The position numbers were made by a program, and so were the translations under genes. The notes under the pieces were generated by a model, which made no database searches, was not told where the DNA came from, and worked only from the letters and a program-made list of their open reading frames with translations. 40,493 nt of DNA from Bacillota bacterium (GTDB taxonomy: Bacteria; Bacillota; Clostridia; Christensenellales; Aristaeellaceae): NCBI GenBank assembly GCA_023416585.1, contig JAEZHM010000095.1, forward strand, positions 1 through 40,493. Direction: 5' to 3'. Shown here piece by piece: positions 24,980 through 33,241 of this stretch. Numbering within the stretch: the stretch's first letter is position 1; every line of letters starts with the position of its first letter.

Positions 24980-27900
24980 TCAGTATGTTACCCGCAGCGT
25001 TTTGATTTCAAATGGCCGGAAGGTAAGTGTTACGGATTTCCCGGCCTCCAAAACCTCCCGCTCCTCCTCCAACATATTGGTAATCGCAAGGGCCTTTACT
25101 GTATGCCCGAAGGAGAGGGTGGCATTCACATACGCTCCAGTGGATTCATACAGCCTCAATATGTAGGCGCGGCCGGCATCTTCACAGGGCTTTACCGTCT
25201 CAACGATGACATTCGGCGCATCCACGCTCAAAAGTGCGGGCAGCGCACCAGTGCCATCCTTTATAAGGGGCAGGTAGTTGAAGCGGTAGGCGGGCTGCAC
25301 CACCGTTTGGGCACAGAAGCCGCCTTCGTGGGGCAGTATGGCATACCGGCATACGTGGCGGCCCTTGTCGCCTTCACGGTCCGGCCGCTCGCCGCCCTTG
25401 TGCAGCGACAAACGCATGGAACCCTCCCGCACGGAGAGGCCGTACTTGCAGTCGTTCAATACAGCCAGGCCGTATCCGAATTCCGACAGGTCGGAATATT
25501 TATGGTTGCAGGTTTCAAAGCGGGCCTTTTCAGTGGTATTGCTCCTGTGGTTGCTGCGCCTGATGAAGCCAAACTGTATTTCATTCCGCACTCCGTCGCA
25601 AAGAAGAGCCGTATCGAATGCGGCTTTTAGGAAGCGGTGGCTGTCCTGCCAGTCCATGACGGTATCAAAGGATACAAGGGGCGAATCGGCGGAGAACACC
25701 ATATCCTGAGTAACGGTAGTGTTGTCAGTAATCTTGTATACGCTACGGATGCGTGCTTCCACAGGCCCTATGGCGATGACTTCACGGCTTACAAGGCGGC
25801 CTGCATCGCGGAATTTGTCCTCCAGGTCGGCGTCAATATCCCAGTTGTCCCAGGCCGCGGGCAGGTCTTCCGCCACCAGGAAGGTGTTGAAGGCGTATCC
25901 ATCTTTTGCGACCAGCTCCCGGCCTGTTTTCAGGTCTACAAAGGATGCCATTGCGCCGTTTTCATTGAAGCGTACTTTGGCAAAGGGGGTGGTCAGCGTA
26001 TCGCCTTCTATGTGGAAGGGTACAGATTCTTCTTTCGCATCGCCCTTTTCCCAAAGGAGGACCAAAGAGCCGCAGGCCGGAAGAACGGTGCCCGATACGG
26101 CCAGCATCTCCCGCCCCTCAAGATCTATAAACCGCTGCTGATGATACCCGCCGGATATGCGCATACCGGGCCGGGCGTTAAGATATACCGTATCCCGCCG
26201 CTCAAAAGATAAGGTATTGAAAAGCGTGACGGAATCGTTCACGTTCGGCCCATCAAGCAGCTTCTGCGTCTGTGCCCTGGCGGATGCTATTGCCTGGGAG
26301 GTTTCTAAAATGGACTGGGCATGAGCGCTGTGGATGCAGGTGCCTGGCAGAATGTCATGAAACTGGTTTGTAAGCAGCGTGTTCATCAGGGGACGGATGC
26401 TTTCCCCGTCCGCGGGTTTTGAACGGAACACCGCATCCCGTACGGTTACAAGTTCCAGATCATGCAGTGCGATCTCCAGCAGCCGGTTGTTGCGCTTGAT
26501 GGTATGCTGGTTGGTCAGTGTACCCCTGTGGAGTTCAAGATATAATTCCCCCGCGTACAGTGTAGGCTCCCTGATCTCACTTTCCAGCCTCTGCATGAAG
26601 CTGCTGACGCTTACATGTTCAGAGCGCGGCACGCCTTCCAGATCGCCTAAACGCCTGCTCATTTCGATCATTTCAAACTCCGGCCCGCCGCCCCCGTCCC
26701 CCTTGCCGTAGGAGAACAGGCGCATATTGGAGACCATCTTTTCCTCAATGGGGTTTTTCATCGCCGGCCCGCCGCAGGTAATCTCCTTAAGCGTGGAGGG
26801 GTCCGGCCCCTGATGGGTGAGGTTTAAGTGGGTAAGCACCTTTGTTCCATCCAGCCCCTGCCAGTAAAAGGAGGTATACGGGAAGTGGTTTGTATCATTC
26901 CAGGCCATTTTGGTGGTCAGAAAGTATTTCACGCCGCACCCTTTCATAATTTGAGGGATGGCGTAGCTGTAGCCAAAGGTGTCCGGCAGCCAGAAGGCAT
27001 CAGCCTTGTAATTGAAATATTTCTGCGTGAACCGCTGGCCCCATAGGAACTGACGCAGCAGATATTCGCCGCCGGTCAGGTTGCAGTCGCATTCCACCCA
27101 AACGCCGCCATTAGGCTCATACCGCCCCTCCATAACACGCTGTTGTATGCGTGCAAAAAGCTCGGGGTAATGCACCCTGATCCAATCGCTGTGGAGGGCG
27201 GAGGATTGGACGAACGTATACTCCGGATATTCATCCATCAGATTCATTTGGTTGGCATAAGTACGGGCACATTTCTTCACCGTTTCTGATATGGGCCATA
27301 GCCAGGCGGTATCCATATGGCTATGCCCGGTGAGGCCCACGTAAGGTACCGTGGGTCCGTTCTTTTTTTGAAGCTGCTCACGAAGCATGGGATGCGTTTC
27401 TCTCAGGGCATTCCTGAAGTCTGCTTCCGAGGCCTTATCCGGATCGTAATAGAGAAGGGCGTGCACTTTGGAAAGCGTGTAAAGGATATCCGCCCTGCGG
27501 AAGCTGTCATCATGCAGCGCCTGCGAAAGCGAGGTAAGGGTCCTTAAATCAAACAGGTATTCCATCAGTTCATCGTCCCGAAGGCACACGTCCACAGGGC
27601 CGATGGGGTAGGTATAGTCTGTATAAGATTCCTGGGTAAGGGGCTGGGTGCCCGGCATGTCGTGAAAAGCGTAATACTCCAAGGCGATTTCAATTATTGA
27701 TCCCGCCCTGGCGCTTGTAACAAAGCGGTTGCAGTAATGGTTGCCATGGCTGCCTACCAGTATTTTGTTGGCAAAGTTGCTGTGAATCCTGCCGTCCACC
27801 CAAAGCGTGGCTTCATAGCCGCCGATGCGGGGGTAGAGGAACAGGTCTTTCCCGGTAAGTTCCCGGGGGACCTCATAAGCGCCAAGGAACCAGCCGTATT

Positions 27901-28096
27901 GGGATTCTCCGCCCCAGCGGCCGCTTGTTGGCAGGGGACCGAACTGAATGTCATCCGGGATATGATGAAGGGAATCGGCAGTTTGAAAAAAGCGGACGGG
28001 GACTTCGCCCACTTTTTGAAATAGCAGACGCTCCAATGTGGTTTCAAGCCGTTTCAGTTTGGCCAGAGTTTGATTCATGCTTTTTTCGGCAAGCAT
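24980..28096 (-). CDS. GH38 alpha-mannosidase
   Basis: A 1038-residue retaining, zinc-dependent alpha-mannosidase. An N-terminal helical and beta domain precedes the catalytic domain, which starts at about residue 250. The zinc ligands are in TGHSHMDTAW (His260, Asp262) and the nucleophile in WLPDTFGYS (Asp372). A helical middle domain with a zinc-binding HDILPGTCIHS segment and a large C-terminal beta-sandwich complete the usual architecture. The length is normal for bacterial members, and no signal peptide is present, so it acts in the cytoplasm. AAGGAG lies seven bases before ATG 28096. It lies 18 bases after the regulator gene and should share its transcript. Confidence 0.92.
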   Translation of the reverse strand: MLAEKSMNQTLAKLKRLETTLERLLFQKVGEVPVRFFQTADSLHHIPDDIQFGPLPTSGRWGGESQYGWFLGAYEVPRELTGKDLFLYPRIGGYEATLWVDGRIHSNFANKILVGSHGNHYCNRFVTSARAGSIIEIALEYYAFHDMPGTQPLTQESYTDYTYPIGPVDVCLRDDELMEYLFDLRTLTSLSQALHDDSFRRADILYTLSKVHALLYYDPDKASEADFRNALRETHPMLREQLQKKNGPTVPYVGLTGHSHMDTAWLWPISETVKKCARTYANQMNLMDEYPEYTFVQSSALHSDWIRVHYPELFARIQQRVMEGRYEPNGGVWVECDCNLTGGEYLLRQFLWGQRFTQKYFNYKADAFWLPDTFGYSYAIPQIMKGCGVKYFLTTKMAWNDTNHFPYTSFYWQGLDGTKVLTHLNLTHQGPDPSTLKEITCGGPAMKNPIEEKMVSNMRLFSYGKGDGGGGPEFEMIEMSRRLGDLEGVPRSEHVSVSSFMQRLESEIREPTLYAGELYLELHRGTLTNQHTIKRNNRLLEIALHDLELVTVRDAVFRSKPADGESIRPLMNTLLTNQFHDILPGTCIHSAHAQSILETSQAIASARAQTQKLLDGPNVNDSVTLFNTLSFERRDTVYLNARPGMRISGGYHQQRFIDLEGREMLAVSGTVLPACGSLVLLWEKGDAKEESVPFHIEGDTLTTPFAKVRFNENGAMASFVDLKTGRELVAKDGYAFNTFLVAEDLPAAWDNWDIDADLEDKFRDAGRLVSREVIAIGPVEARIRSVYKITDNTTVTQDMVFSADSPLVSFDTVMDWQDSHRFLKAAFDTALLCDGVRNEIQFGFIRRSNHRSNTTEKARFETCNHKYSDLSEFGYGLAVLNDCKYGLSVREGSMRLSLHKGGERPDREGDKGRHVCRYAILPHEGGFCAQTVVQPAYRFNYLPLIKDGTGALPALLSVDAPNVIVETVKPCEDAGRAYILRLYESTGAYVNATLSFGHTVKALAITNMLEEEREVLEAGKSVTLTFRPFEIKTLRVTY

Positions 28097-28114
28097 TTGC
28101 GTTCTCCTTTGTGG

Positions 28115-29272
28115 TTACTTTCCGTTTTTGGGACATTCCCCGGTAGTGGTTCCTACCATGAGTTTTGTAGGCACAACAATATTCTGCGCCGGTTTTACGG
28201 AGCCGCCCACGCGGTCCAAAAGAAGTTCCGCCACATGTTTGCCGATCCTCTCCTGATCCTGGCGGACGGTGGTAATGGCACCCGGCAGCATGTGAGCCCA
28301 TTCGGAATCGTCAAAGCCGCACACACTGAGATCCCTGGGGACGCTGATGTTCAGATCCTTGCAAACCATCAATATTTGAAATGCCAGTTCGTCATGCTCC
28401 GCCATGATGGCGGTAACGCCCTGTTTCATAAGCGCCTTGATCTTTTCTCCCAAGGGACCGGGATCGCCGGCAGTGCTGCCCTTGCGCAAGCTTTCCACCA
28501 TGTCGGTGATAATGAGCTCGCTGCGCAGCGGAAGCCCGGCCTTTTCATGACCCAGCACATACCCGGCCACGCGGTCGCACACGGTTCGCCGCTCCTCCGG
28601 CCCTACGCCGGCAAGATAGGCAATGCGCTGATGCCCCAAAGAGCTCAAATGCTCTACCAACTGCATGGCGCCGCCCAGATTGTCGCTGGTGACGGAGCTG
28701 ATATACGGGCAGTTGCTGGGGATATCCATGATAACCACGGGCTTGCCTGAAAACACAAGCTGGTTCAGAACGCTGATGTGAATGTCGGATGTTTTGGGAT
28801 AGTAGGCCACGCCTGCCACATGCATGGTGGCCAGCTGGTTCAGGATCGTACGGCCGCGGGAAGGGGGATCGTCTTCCGTGATGTAGATGGAAGCATAGCA
28901 GCCCTGGCTTGTGAGCAGATAGTTGGCGGACTGATAGGCGGCGGTTAAGCCTGTGCGGCTGATATTGAAGGGATAGATGAAGGCAAACAGACTGCTTACC
29001 GCCTGAGGCTGCGCTTCCTTTTGATAGATGTCCCTGGAGACAAAGCTGCCCACCCCGCGCTTGCGGTAGAGGATGCCCTTGTTCTCCAGCTCCGTCATGG
29101 CCCGCCGCGCGGTGATGCGGCTGATATTGTATTTTTCCATCAGCTTGCTTTCCGTGCAGATGGGGCGGTCAAAGGAGAAAGCTCCGCTTTGGATGCTTTC
29201 CATGATGTCGTCTATGACCATCTGATACAACGTGGGCTGGGACGCGCCTTTTCCTTGCTTTGCAGACGGCAT
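28115..29272 (-). CDS. GntR/LacI-type hybrid transcriptional regulator
   Basis: A 385-residue regulator with an N-terminal GntR winged helix-turn-helix (about 15-85; ESKLMEKYNISRITARRAM then NKGILYRKRGVGSFVS) and a C-terminal sugar-binding domain of the LacI/periplasmic-binding type (about 95-380; HQRIAYLAGVGPEERRTVCD, LSVCGFDDSEWAHMLPGAIT). This is the architecture of AraR-like repressors that release DNA on binding a sugar. The start ATG 29272 follows AAGGAG by nine bases. A 14-bp sequence over its own -10 box recurs at the divergent transporter promoter, so it probably represses both its own gene with the alpha-mannosidase gene and transporter operon B. Confidence 0.9.
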   Translation of the reverse strand: MPSAKQGKGASQPTLYQMVIDDIMESIQSGAFSFDRPICTESKLMEKYNISRITARRAMTELENKGILYRKRGVGSFVSRDIYQKEAQPQAVSSLFAFIYPFNISRTGLTAAYQSANYLLTSQGCYASIYITEDDPPSRGRTILNQLATMHVAGVAYYPKTSDIHISVLNQLVFSGKPVVIMDIPSNCPYISSVTSDNLGGAMQLVEHLSSLGHQRIAYLAGVGPEERRTVCDRVAGYVLGHEKAGLPLRSELIITDMVESLRKGSTAGDPGPLGEKIKALMKQGVTAIMAEHDELAFQILMVCKDLNISVPRDLSVCGFDDSEWAHMLPGAITTVRQDQERIGKHVAELLLDRVGGSVKPAQNIVVPTKLMVGTTTGECPKNGK

Positions 29273-29321
29273 GTCACTTCTCTCCTTAAAAGAGACTGAT
29301 GCAAACATTTCTGTGTTCTCG

Positions 29322-29335
29322 TTTATTATAACAAA
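29322..29335 (-). promoter_or_regulatory. Putative operator, regulator side
   Basis: The minus-strand sequence TTTGTTATAATAAA covers the -10 box of the regulator promoter. The identical 14-mer occurs in the forward orientation at 29507-29520. Position and duplication mark it as the likely binding site of the hybrid regulator. Confidence 0.65.
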
Positions 29336-29353
29336 CGATTGTCATATATGCAA
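29325..29353 (-). promoter_or_regulatory. Promoter of regulator/alpha-mannosidase operon
   Basis: On the minus strand TTGCAT (29353-29348) and a perfect TATAAT (29330-29325) are spaced by 17 bases. The promoter lies about 50 bases upstream of the regulator start, and its -10 box is inside the putative operator. Confidence 0.75.
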
Positions 29354-29478
29354 GTATGTCATGAAAAATAGCACATAAGAATATAGGTAGATATAACAGG
29401 ACAAATCATCAAACAAATATAATTTGCACCGATAGCACAAAACTGAAGACTGAATTCAAATAATTTGGATAGATTGTA

Positions 29479-29507
29479 TTGACATATCAAAAATCCTATG
29501 CTAGTAT
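29479..29507 (+). promoter_or_regulatory. Promoter of transporter operon B
   Basis: A consensus TTGACA (29479-29484) and TAGTAT (29502-29507) are separated by 17 bases. They lie 33 bases upstream of the permease start, and the operator-like 14-mer overlaps the start of transcription, as expected for repression. Confidence 0.85.
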
Positions 29508-29520
29508 TTGTTATAATAAA
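29507..29520 (+). promoter_or_regulatory. Putative operator, transporter side
   Basis: TTTGTTATAATAAA, identical to the site over the regulator's own promoter, begins at the last base of the -10 box and covers the likely transcription start. Together the two sites would let one regulator control both divergent operons of locus B. Confidence 0.65.
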
Positions 29521-29540
29521 TCGTACGGAGGAATATATAC

Positions 29541-30509
29541 ATGTTGGGCACAAGGCAAATAGCGCCCGGAAAGGCGAAAACCCGGTTTGGAATATTTTTA
29601 CGCCAGGTTTTCTCCAGTTGGCAGCTGTATGTGATGGCGCTGCCCACGTTCGCCCTTTTGTTTTTGTTCAGCTATATGCCCATGTTCGGAACTCTGCTGG
29701 CCTTCAAACGCTTCCAAACCAAAGCTGGTATACTGGGCAGCCCGTGGATGAAGCCGTTGTTCCGCAATTTTGAAATCCTGTTCCGTCCGAATTCCGCTGC
29801 CGTCAACGCCATCAAGAACACCCTGCTGCTTAACCTTATGTTTATCACCGTGGGCACTCTCTTCGCGCTGGCGCTGGCGCTGATGTTCAACGAGATCCGC
29901 CACAAGCGGTATAAAAAGATCACCCAGTCATTGACCTTTCTGCCTTACTTTATCTCCACCGTAGTCGTCGGCATCTTCGCGGCGGGGCTGCTGGGGTACG
30001 ACAATGGCGTGATCAACAGCATGCTCTCCTCTATGGGATTTGAGCGCGTCGCCTTTTATATGGAGCCCAAATATTGGCCTTGGATACTGCTGGTGGTGAA
30101 CGTTTGGAAGGGCGCAGGCTACAGCTCGGTGGTGTACCTGGCCACCATCGCCGGCATCGACAGTTCCTATTATGAAGCGGCGCAGATCGACGGAGCCACC
30201 AAATGGAATCAGATACGCTATATCTCCCTTCCCCTTCTGCGGCCCACGGTGATCATATTGACGCTGCTGGCCATCGGCAAGATCATGAACGCCGACTTCG
30301 GCCTTTTCTTCAACGTAACAGGCGATATGCCGGCCATTTATTCTTCTACGGATGTTATCGATACCTTCATTTACCGCACCCTTCGTAAAACGGGCGACAT
30401 CGGCATATCCACCGCGGTGGGTTTGTTCCAGTCCGCAGTTTCCTTTGTGCTGGTGCTCATAAGCAACTGGGCGGCAAGGCGCATTGACGACAGCGCCGCG
30501 CTGTTTTAG
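29541..30509 (+). CDS. Sugar ABC transporter permease, LplB type
   Basis: A 322-residue CUT1 importer permease with six predicted helices after about 25 cytoplasmic residues. The EAA loop reads YEAAQIDGATKWNQIRYISL at about residues 213-232, and the end SNWAARRIDDSAALF matches LplB proteins. GGAGG lies nine bases before ATG 29541. It is the first gene of operon B, behind a consensus promoter and operator. The partner permease starts 17 bases later. As in locus A, no ATPase gene accompanies it. Confidence 0.92.
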   Translation: MLGTRQIAPGKAKTRFGIFLRQVFSSWQLYVMALPTFALLFLFSYMPMFGTLLAFKRFQTKAGILGSPWMKPLFRNFEILFRPNSAAVNAIKNTLLLNLMFITVGTLFALALALMFNEIRHKRYKKITQSLTFLPYFISTVVVGIFAAGLLGYDNGVINSMLSSMGFERVAFYMEPKYWPWILLVVNVWKGAGYSSVVYLATIAGIDSSYYEAAQIDGATKWNQIRYISLPLLRPTVIILTLLAIGKIMNADFGLFFNVTGDMPAIYSSTDVIDTFIYRTLRKTGDIGISTAVGLFQSAVSFVLVLISNWAARRIDDSAALF

Positions 30510-30526
30510 GAAGGGGGGGCGGACAC

Positions 30527-31441
30527 GTGATTAGCGCGCAAATAAAACCGGTTGCGGCAATAAGAAAACACATGTCCCTGGGGCTTATTCTGGTCTATTT
30601 ATTTGTGGGCCTGTTTGCCTTCGCATGCCTGTATCCTTTTTTGATGGTCATCTCAGGCTCCCTGACCAGCCGGGGCGAGGCCGCGCTGTACGGCTTTCGC
30701 CTGATTCCAAGGCAGCCCACCTTCGCCGCTTATGAAACGCTGTTTGTCAATTCCACAGCCATTGTGAACGGATATAAGGTGACTCTGTTCGTAACGGCCG
30801 TCGGCACATTCCTGTCGCTGATGGTCAACAGTATGATGGGTTATGTGCTGGCCAGAAAGCAAATGAAGTTCCGCCGTGTACTTAACTTTTATGTACTCTT
30901 TACGATGCTTTTCAACGGCGGCATGGTGCCATGGTATATCATCTGCACACGCTATCTGCACTTGCAGAACAGCATCTGGGCTATGATCGTACCCATGATG
31001 GCCAGCCCCTGGTATGTGTTTTTGATCCGCAACTATTTCCATTCCATACCCGAAGAACTGTATGAATCCGCCAGAATCGACGGCGCGTCCGACTTTATGA
31101 TATTCCGCAAAATATACCTGCGGCTGGCTACGCCGGTGTTGGCCACAGTAACGCTGTTTACGGCATTGGGTTACTGGAACGACTGGTGGCTGGGACTTAT
31201 GCTCATCGAGCGCAACGAACTGCAGCCACTGCAGATGCTGCTGCGCACGATTATCGCCAATATCCAGTTTTTGCAGACCATGGAATCCTCGCCCCAGGTG
31301 CAGCAGCTCCTGGCCTCGATCCCCAGCGACGCGGTGCGCATGGCGCTGGTCATTATCACCACAGGCCCCATCATGTTCCTGTACCCCTTTGTGCAGCGGT
31401 ATTTCGTGAAAGGCATCATGATCGGTGCCGTCAAGGGCTGA
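30527..31441 (+). CDS. Sugar ABC transporter permease, YtcP type
   Basis: A 304-residue partner permease with six predicted helices. The EAA loop reads YESARIDGASDFMIFRKIYL at about residues 178-197 and the C-terminus ends RYFVKGIMIGAVKG. The start is GTG 30527, preceded by AGGAAGGGGGGG; an ATG at 30572 is possible but has no clear site. It forms the channel of importer B with the preceding gene. Confidence 0.9.
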   Translation: MISAQIKPVAAIRKHMSLGLILVYLFVGLFAFACLYPFLMVISGSLTSRGEAALYGFRLIPRQPTFAAYETLFVNSTAIVNGYKVTLFVTAVGTFLSLMVNSMMGYVLARKQMKFRRVLNFYVLFTMLFNGGMVPWYIICTRYLHLQNSIWAMIVPMMASPWYVFLIRNYFHSIPEELYESARIDGASDFMIFRKIYLRLATPVLATVTLFTALGYWNDWWLGLMLIERNELQPLQMLLRTIIANIQFLQTMESSPQVQQLLASIPSDAVRMALVIITTGPIMFLYPFVQRYFVKGIMIGAVKG

Positions 31442-31449
31442 GACGAAGC

Positions 31450-31590
31450 AATCCTCAGTCTCGCTTTGCCCAATAGTGACATGGCTCCCTTAGTCTCCTT
31501 TTGAAGTGAGGTGGCGCCGCAGCGCCGGAGGATTGTGGAGGTTGCTGCCTATGAAGGAGGCTGGGGCGTGCAAAGGGGAGCCTTTGTAGC
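31450..31590. repeat. Degenerate palindromic repeat R3
   Basis: A worn member of the family seen at 12.9, 24.9 and 36.9 kb. It keeps a ggcgc-cgca-gcgcc hairpin (31513-31526) followed by ggagg, a facing unit gctgcctatgaaggaggctg (31544-31563), and inverted ends ggctccc and ggggagcc (31483-31489 and 31575-31582). It separates the permease genes from the binding-protein gene of operon B, where it may act as a processing site or partial terminator. The interval 31442-31675 has no gene. Confidence 0.65.
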
Positions 31591-31675
31591 CTAAGCTGTA
31601 TTGATTGGGGCGGAAGTGTGCCCCATTCGATAGATTTTTGCCGCAATGCGGCGAATATAAAAAGGAGGAAGCCCC

Positions 31676-33151
31676 ATGAAGAAGCTTGTTTCCCTTGTGC
31701 TGGTGCTGATGATGGTCATCGCGCTGGTACCCCTGACGCTTGCGTCTGCACAGAGCAAGCTGGAGCCTGTTACGCTGCACTTTATCTTCTTTGGAGACAA
31801 GAAATCCGAGACAGACAACGTTTGGAAAGCCATCGCCGATAAGTATCGCGATGTGCTCAACTGCGACTTCGACGTGCAGTTCATCGCCGGTGACGATTAT
31901 AAGCAAAAGCTGCTGGTGAAAGCCGCCGCAGGCGATGCCTGGGACATGAACTTTGAAGGCAACTGGCTGGGCTATTACCAGATGACCGCTATGGATGCCT
32001 ACATGGATCTGACCGACCTCCTGCCTAAGTATGCTCCCGATCTGTATGCCGCCTATCAGGAAAGCGGCGCCCTGAGCGCTGCCACTTACAAGGGCAAGAT
32101 TGTGGCTTTGCCCTGGACCATGACCATGAATAACCGCACCCACTATCAGTGGCGCGGTGACCTGGCCGAAGCCAAGGGCATCACGGTGGAACCTGATTCC
32201 ATCAAAACATTCGAAGATGTCGACGTGCTGGCCCACAAGCTGAAGGAAGCTTATCCCGACAGGTACATCCTGGAGGCCGCTTCCCTGGATGCATGCCTGA
32301 TCAAGAACAACCTGGTGGACATCGGCAACTCCCTGGTGGTTGACCTCAAGGATCCCGGGTACAAGGTACAGCCCCTGGAGCAGACCGCTGCTTACCTGGA
32401 GTTTGCCACCTGGGCCAAGAAGTGGCAGGATGAGGGCATCATTTGGAAGGACGTTCTCACCGACAAGACCGACCACAACGCTTTGATCGACCAGGGCAAA
32501 CTGATCTCCAAGTGGGGCACCCATGAGTTCGCCCGCCAGAACCGCGCCTGGGTCGAAGCAGGTGCCCGCTGGGACTTCAGCGTGCTCTATCCCGATGGTT
32601 TGTCCGCCAACCGCACCCCCTTGGCCAACGTGGCTGCCATCCCCGCAACGAGCGAAAACCCCGAGCGCACCCTTATGTTCATGAACCTTTTGCAGACCGA
32701 CAAGGACCTCTATGATATGTTCCACTACGGCATCCTAGGCAAGACCTATGTGCTGGATGGCGAAGCTGCCGTGTTCCCCGAAGGCATGAACGGCGCCAAC
32801 TCCAACTACATGGAGTGGGGCGGACGCTGGGCCTACTGGAAGCCGCAGTTCATGCGCCCCGACTTCTCCTACGGCCCCGGATTCTGGACCGAGGAAGCCA
32901 ATTTTGCCAAATCCAACCCCAACAACGTCAACTCTCCCTTCGCTTCCTTCAGCTTTGACAAGACCGATGTGTCCATCGAAGCCGCTCAGCGGGACCAGAT
33001 CCACACCGACATGAACAAGATCATCGAAGTGGGTCTGGCCGGTGACGCCGCCACCGCTGTTAAGAGCCTGATCGATCAGCAGAAGGCCGCCGGCCTGGAT
33101 GTCATCCTTGCCGCCGCGCAGGCCCAGGTTGATGCGTTTCTTGCAAAGTAA
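31676..33151 (+). CDS. Extracellular sugar-binding protein of transporter B
   Basis: A 491-residue solute-binding protein that pairs with the LplB/YtcP permeases upstream. Its signal peptide MKKLVSLVLVLMMVIALVP ends with a probable cut after ASA near residue 25, and no lipobox cysteine is present. FEGNWLGYYQMTAMDAYMDL, YKGKIVALPWTM and a helical C-terminus ending in DQQKAAGLDVILAAAQAQV are typical of this group. AAAGGAGGAAGCCCC precedes the start. Its ligand is unknown; the GH3 and GH38 enzymes beside it suggest a beta- or mannose-linked oligosaccharide. Confidence 0.92.
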   Translation: MKKLVSLVLVLMMVIALVPLTLASAQSKLEPVTLHFIFFGDKKSETDNVWKAIADKYRDVLNCDFDVQFIAGDDYKQKLLVKAAAGDAWDMNFEGNWLGYYQMTAMDAYMDLTDLLPKYAPDLYAAYQESGALSAATYKGKIVALPWTMTMNNRTHYQWRGDLAEAKGITVEPDSIKTFEDVDVLAHKLKEAYPDRYILEAASLDACLIKNNLVDIGNSLVVDLKDPGYKVQPLEQTAAYLEFATWAKKWQDEGIIWKDVLTDKTDHNALIDQGKLISKWGTHEFARQNRAWVEAGARWDFSVLYPDGLSANRTPLANVAAIPATSENPERTLMFMNLLQTDKDLYDMFHYGILGKTYVLDGEAAVFPEGMNGANSNYMEWGGRWAYWKPQFMRPDFSYGPGFWTEEANFAKSNPNNVNSPFASFSFDKTDVSIEAAQRDQIHTDMNKIIEVGLAGDAATAVKSLIDQQKAAGLDVILAAAQAQVDAFLAK

Positions 33152-33178
33152 TCAGGAAAAACAATACCATTAGGCCTG

Positions 33179-33205
33179 TACCGGCGCTGCAAACCAGCGC
33201 CGGTA
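33179..33205 (+). promoter_or_regulatory. Intercistronic hairpin after the binding-protein gene
   Basis: An 11-bp GC-rich stem (taccggcgctg with cagcgccggta) has a five-base loop and lies in the 90-base gap between the binding-protein and GH3 genes. The following ttgcctgttct is too weak for full termination, so it more likely attenuates readthrough or protects the upstream mRNA. Confidence 0.6.
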
Positions 33206-33241
33206 TTGCCTGTTCTAAATGATGTGTTGGAGGAAATCGCC

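Noticed and set aside
31490..32725. Leftward open frame of 411 codons opposite the second binding-protein gene and repeat R3
   Set aside because: It crosses a repeat and a confirmed gene; its composition is that of an antisense shadow.
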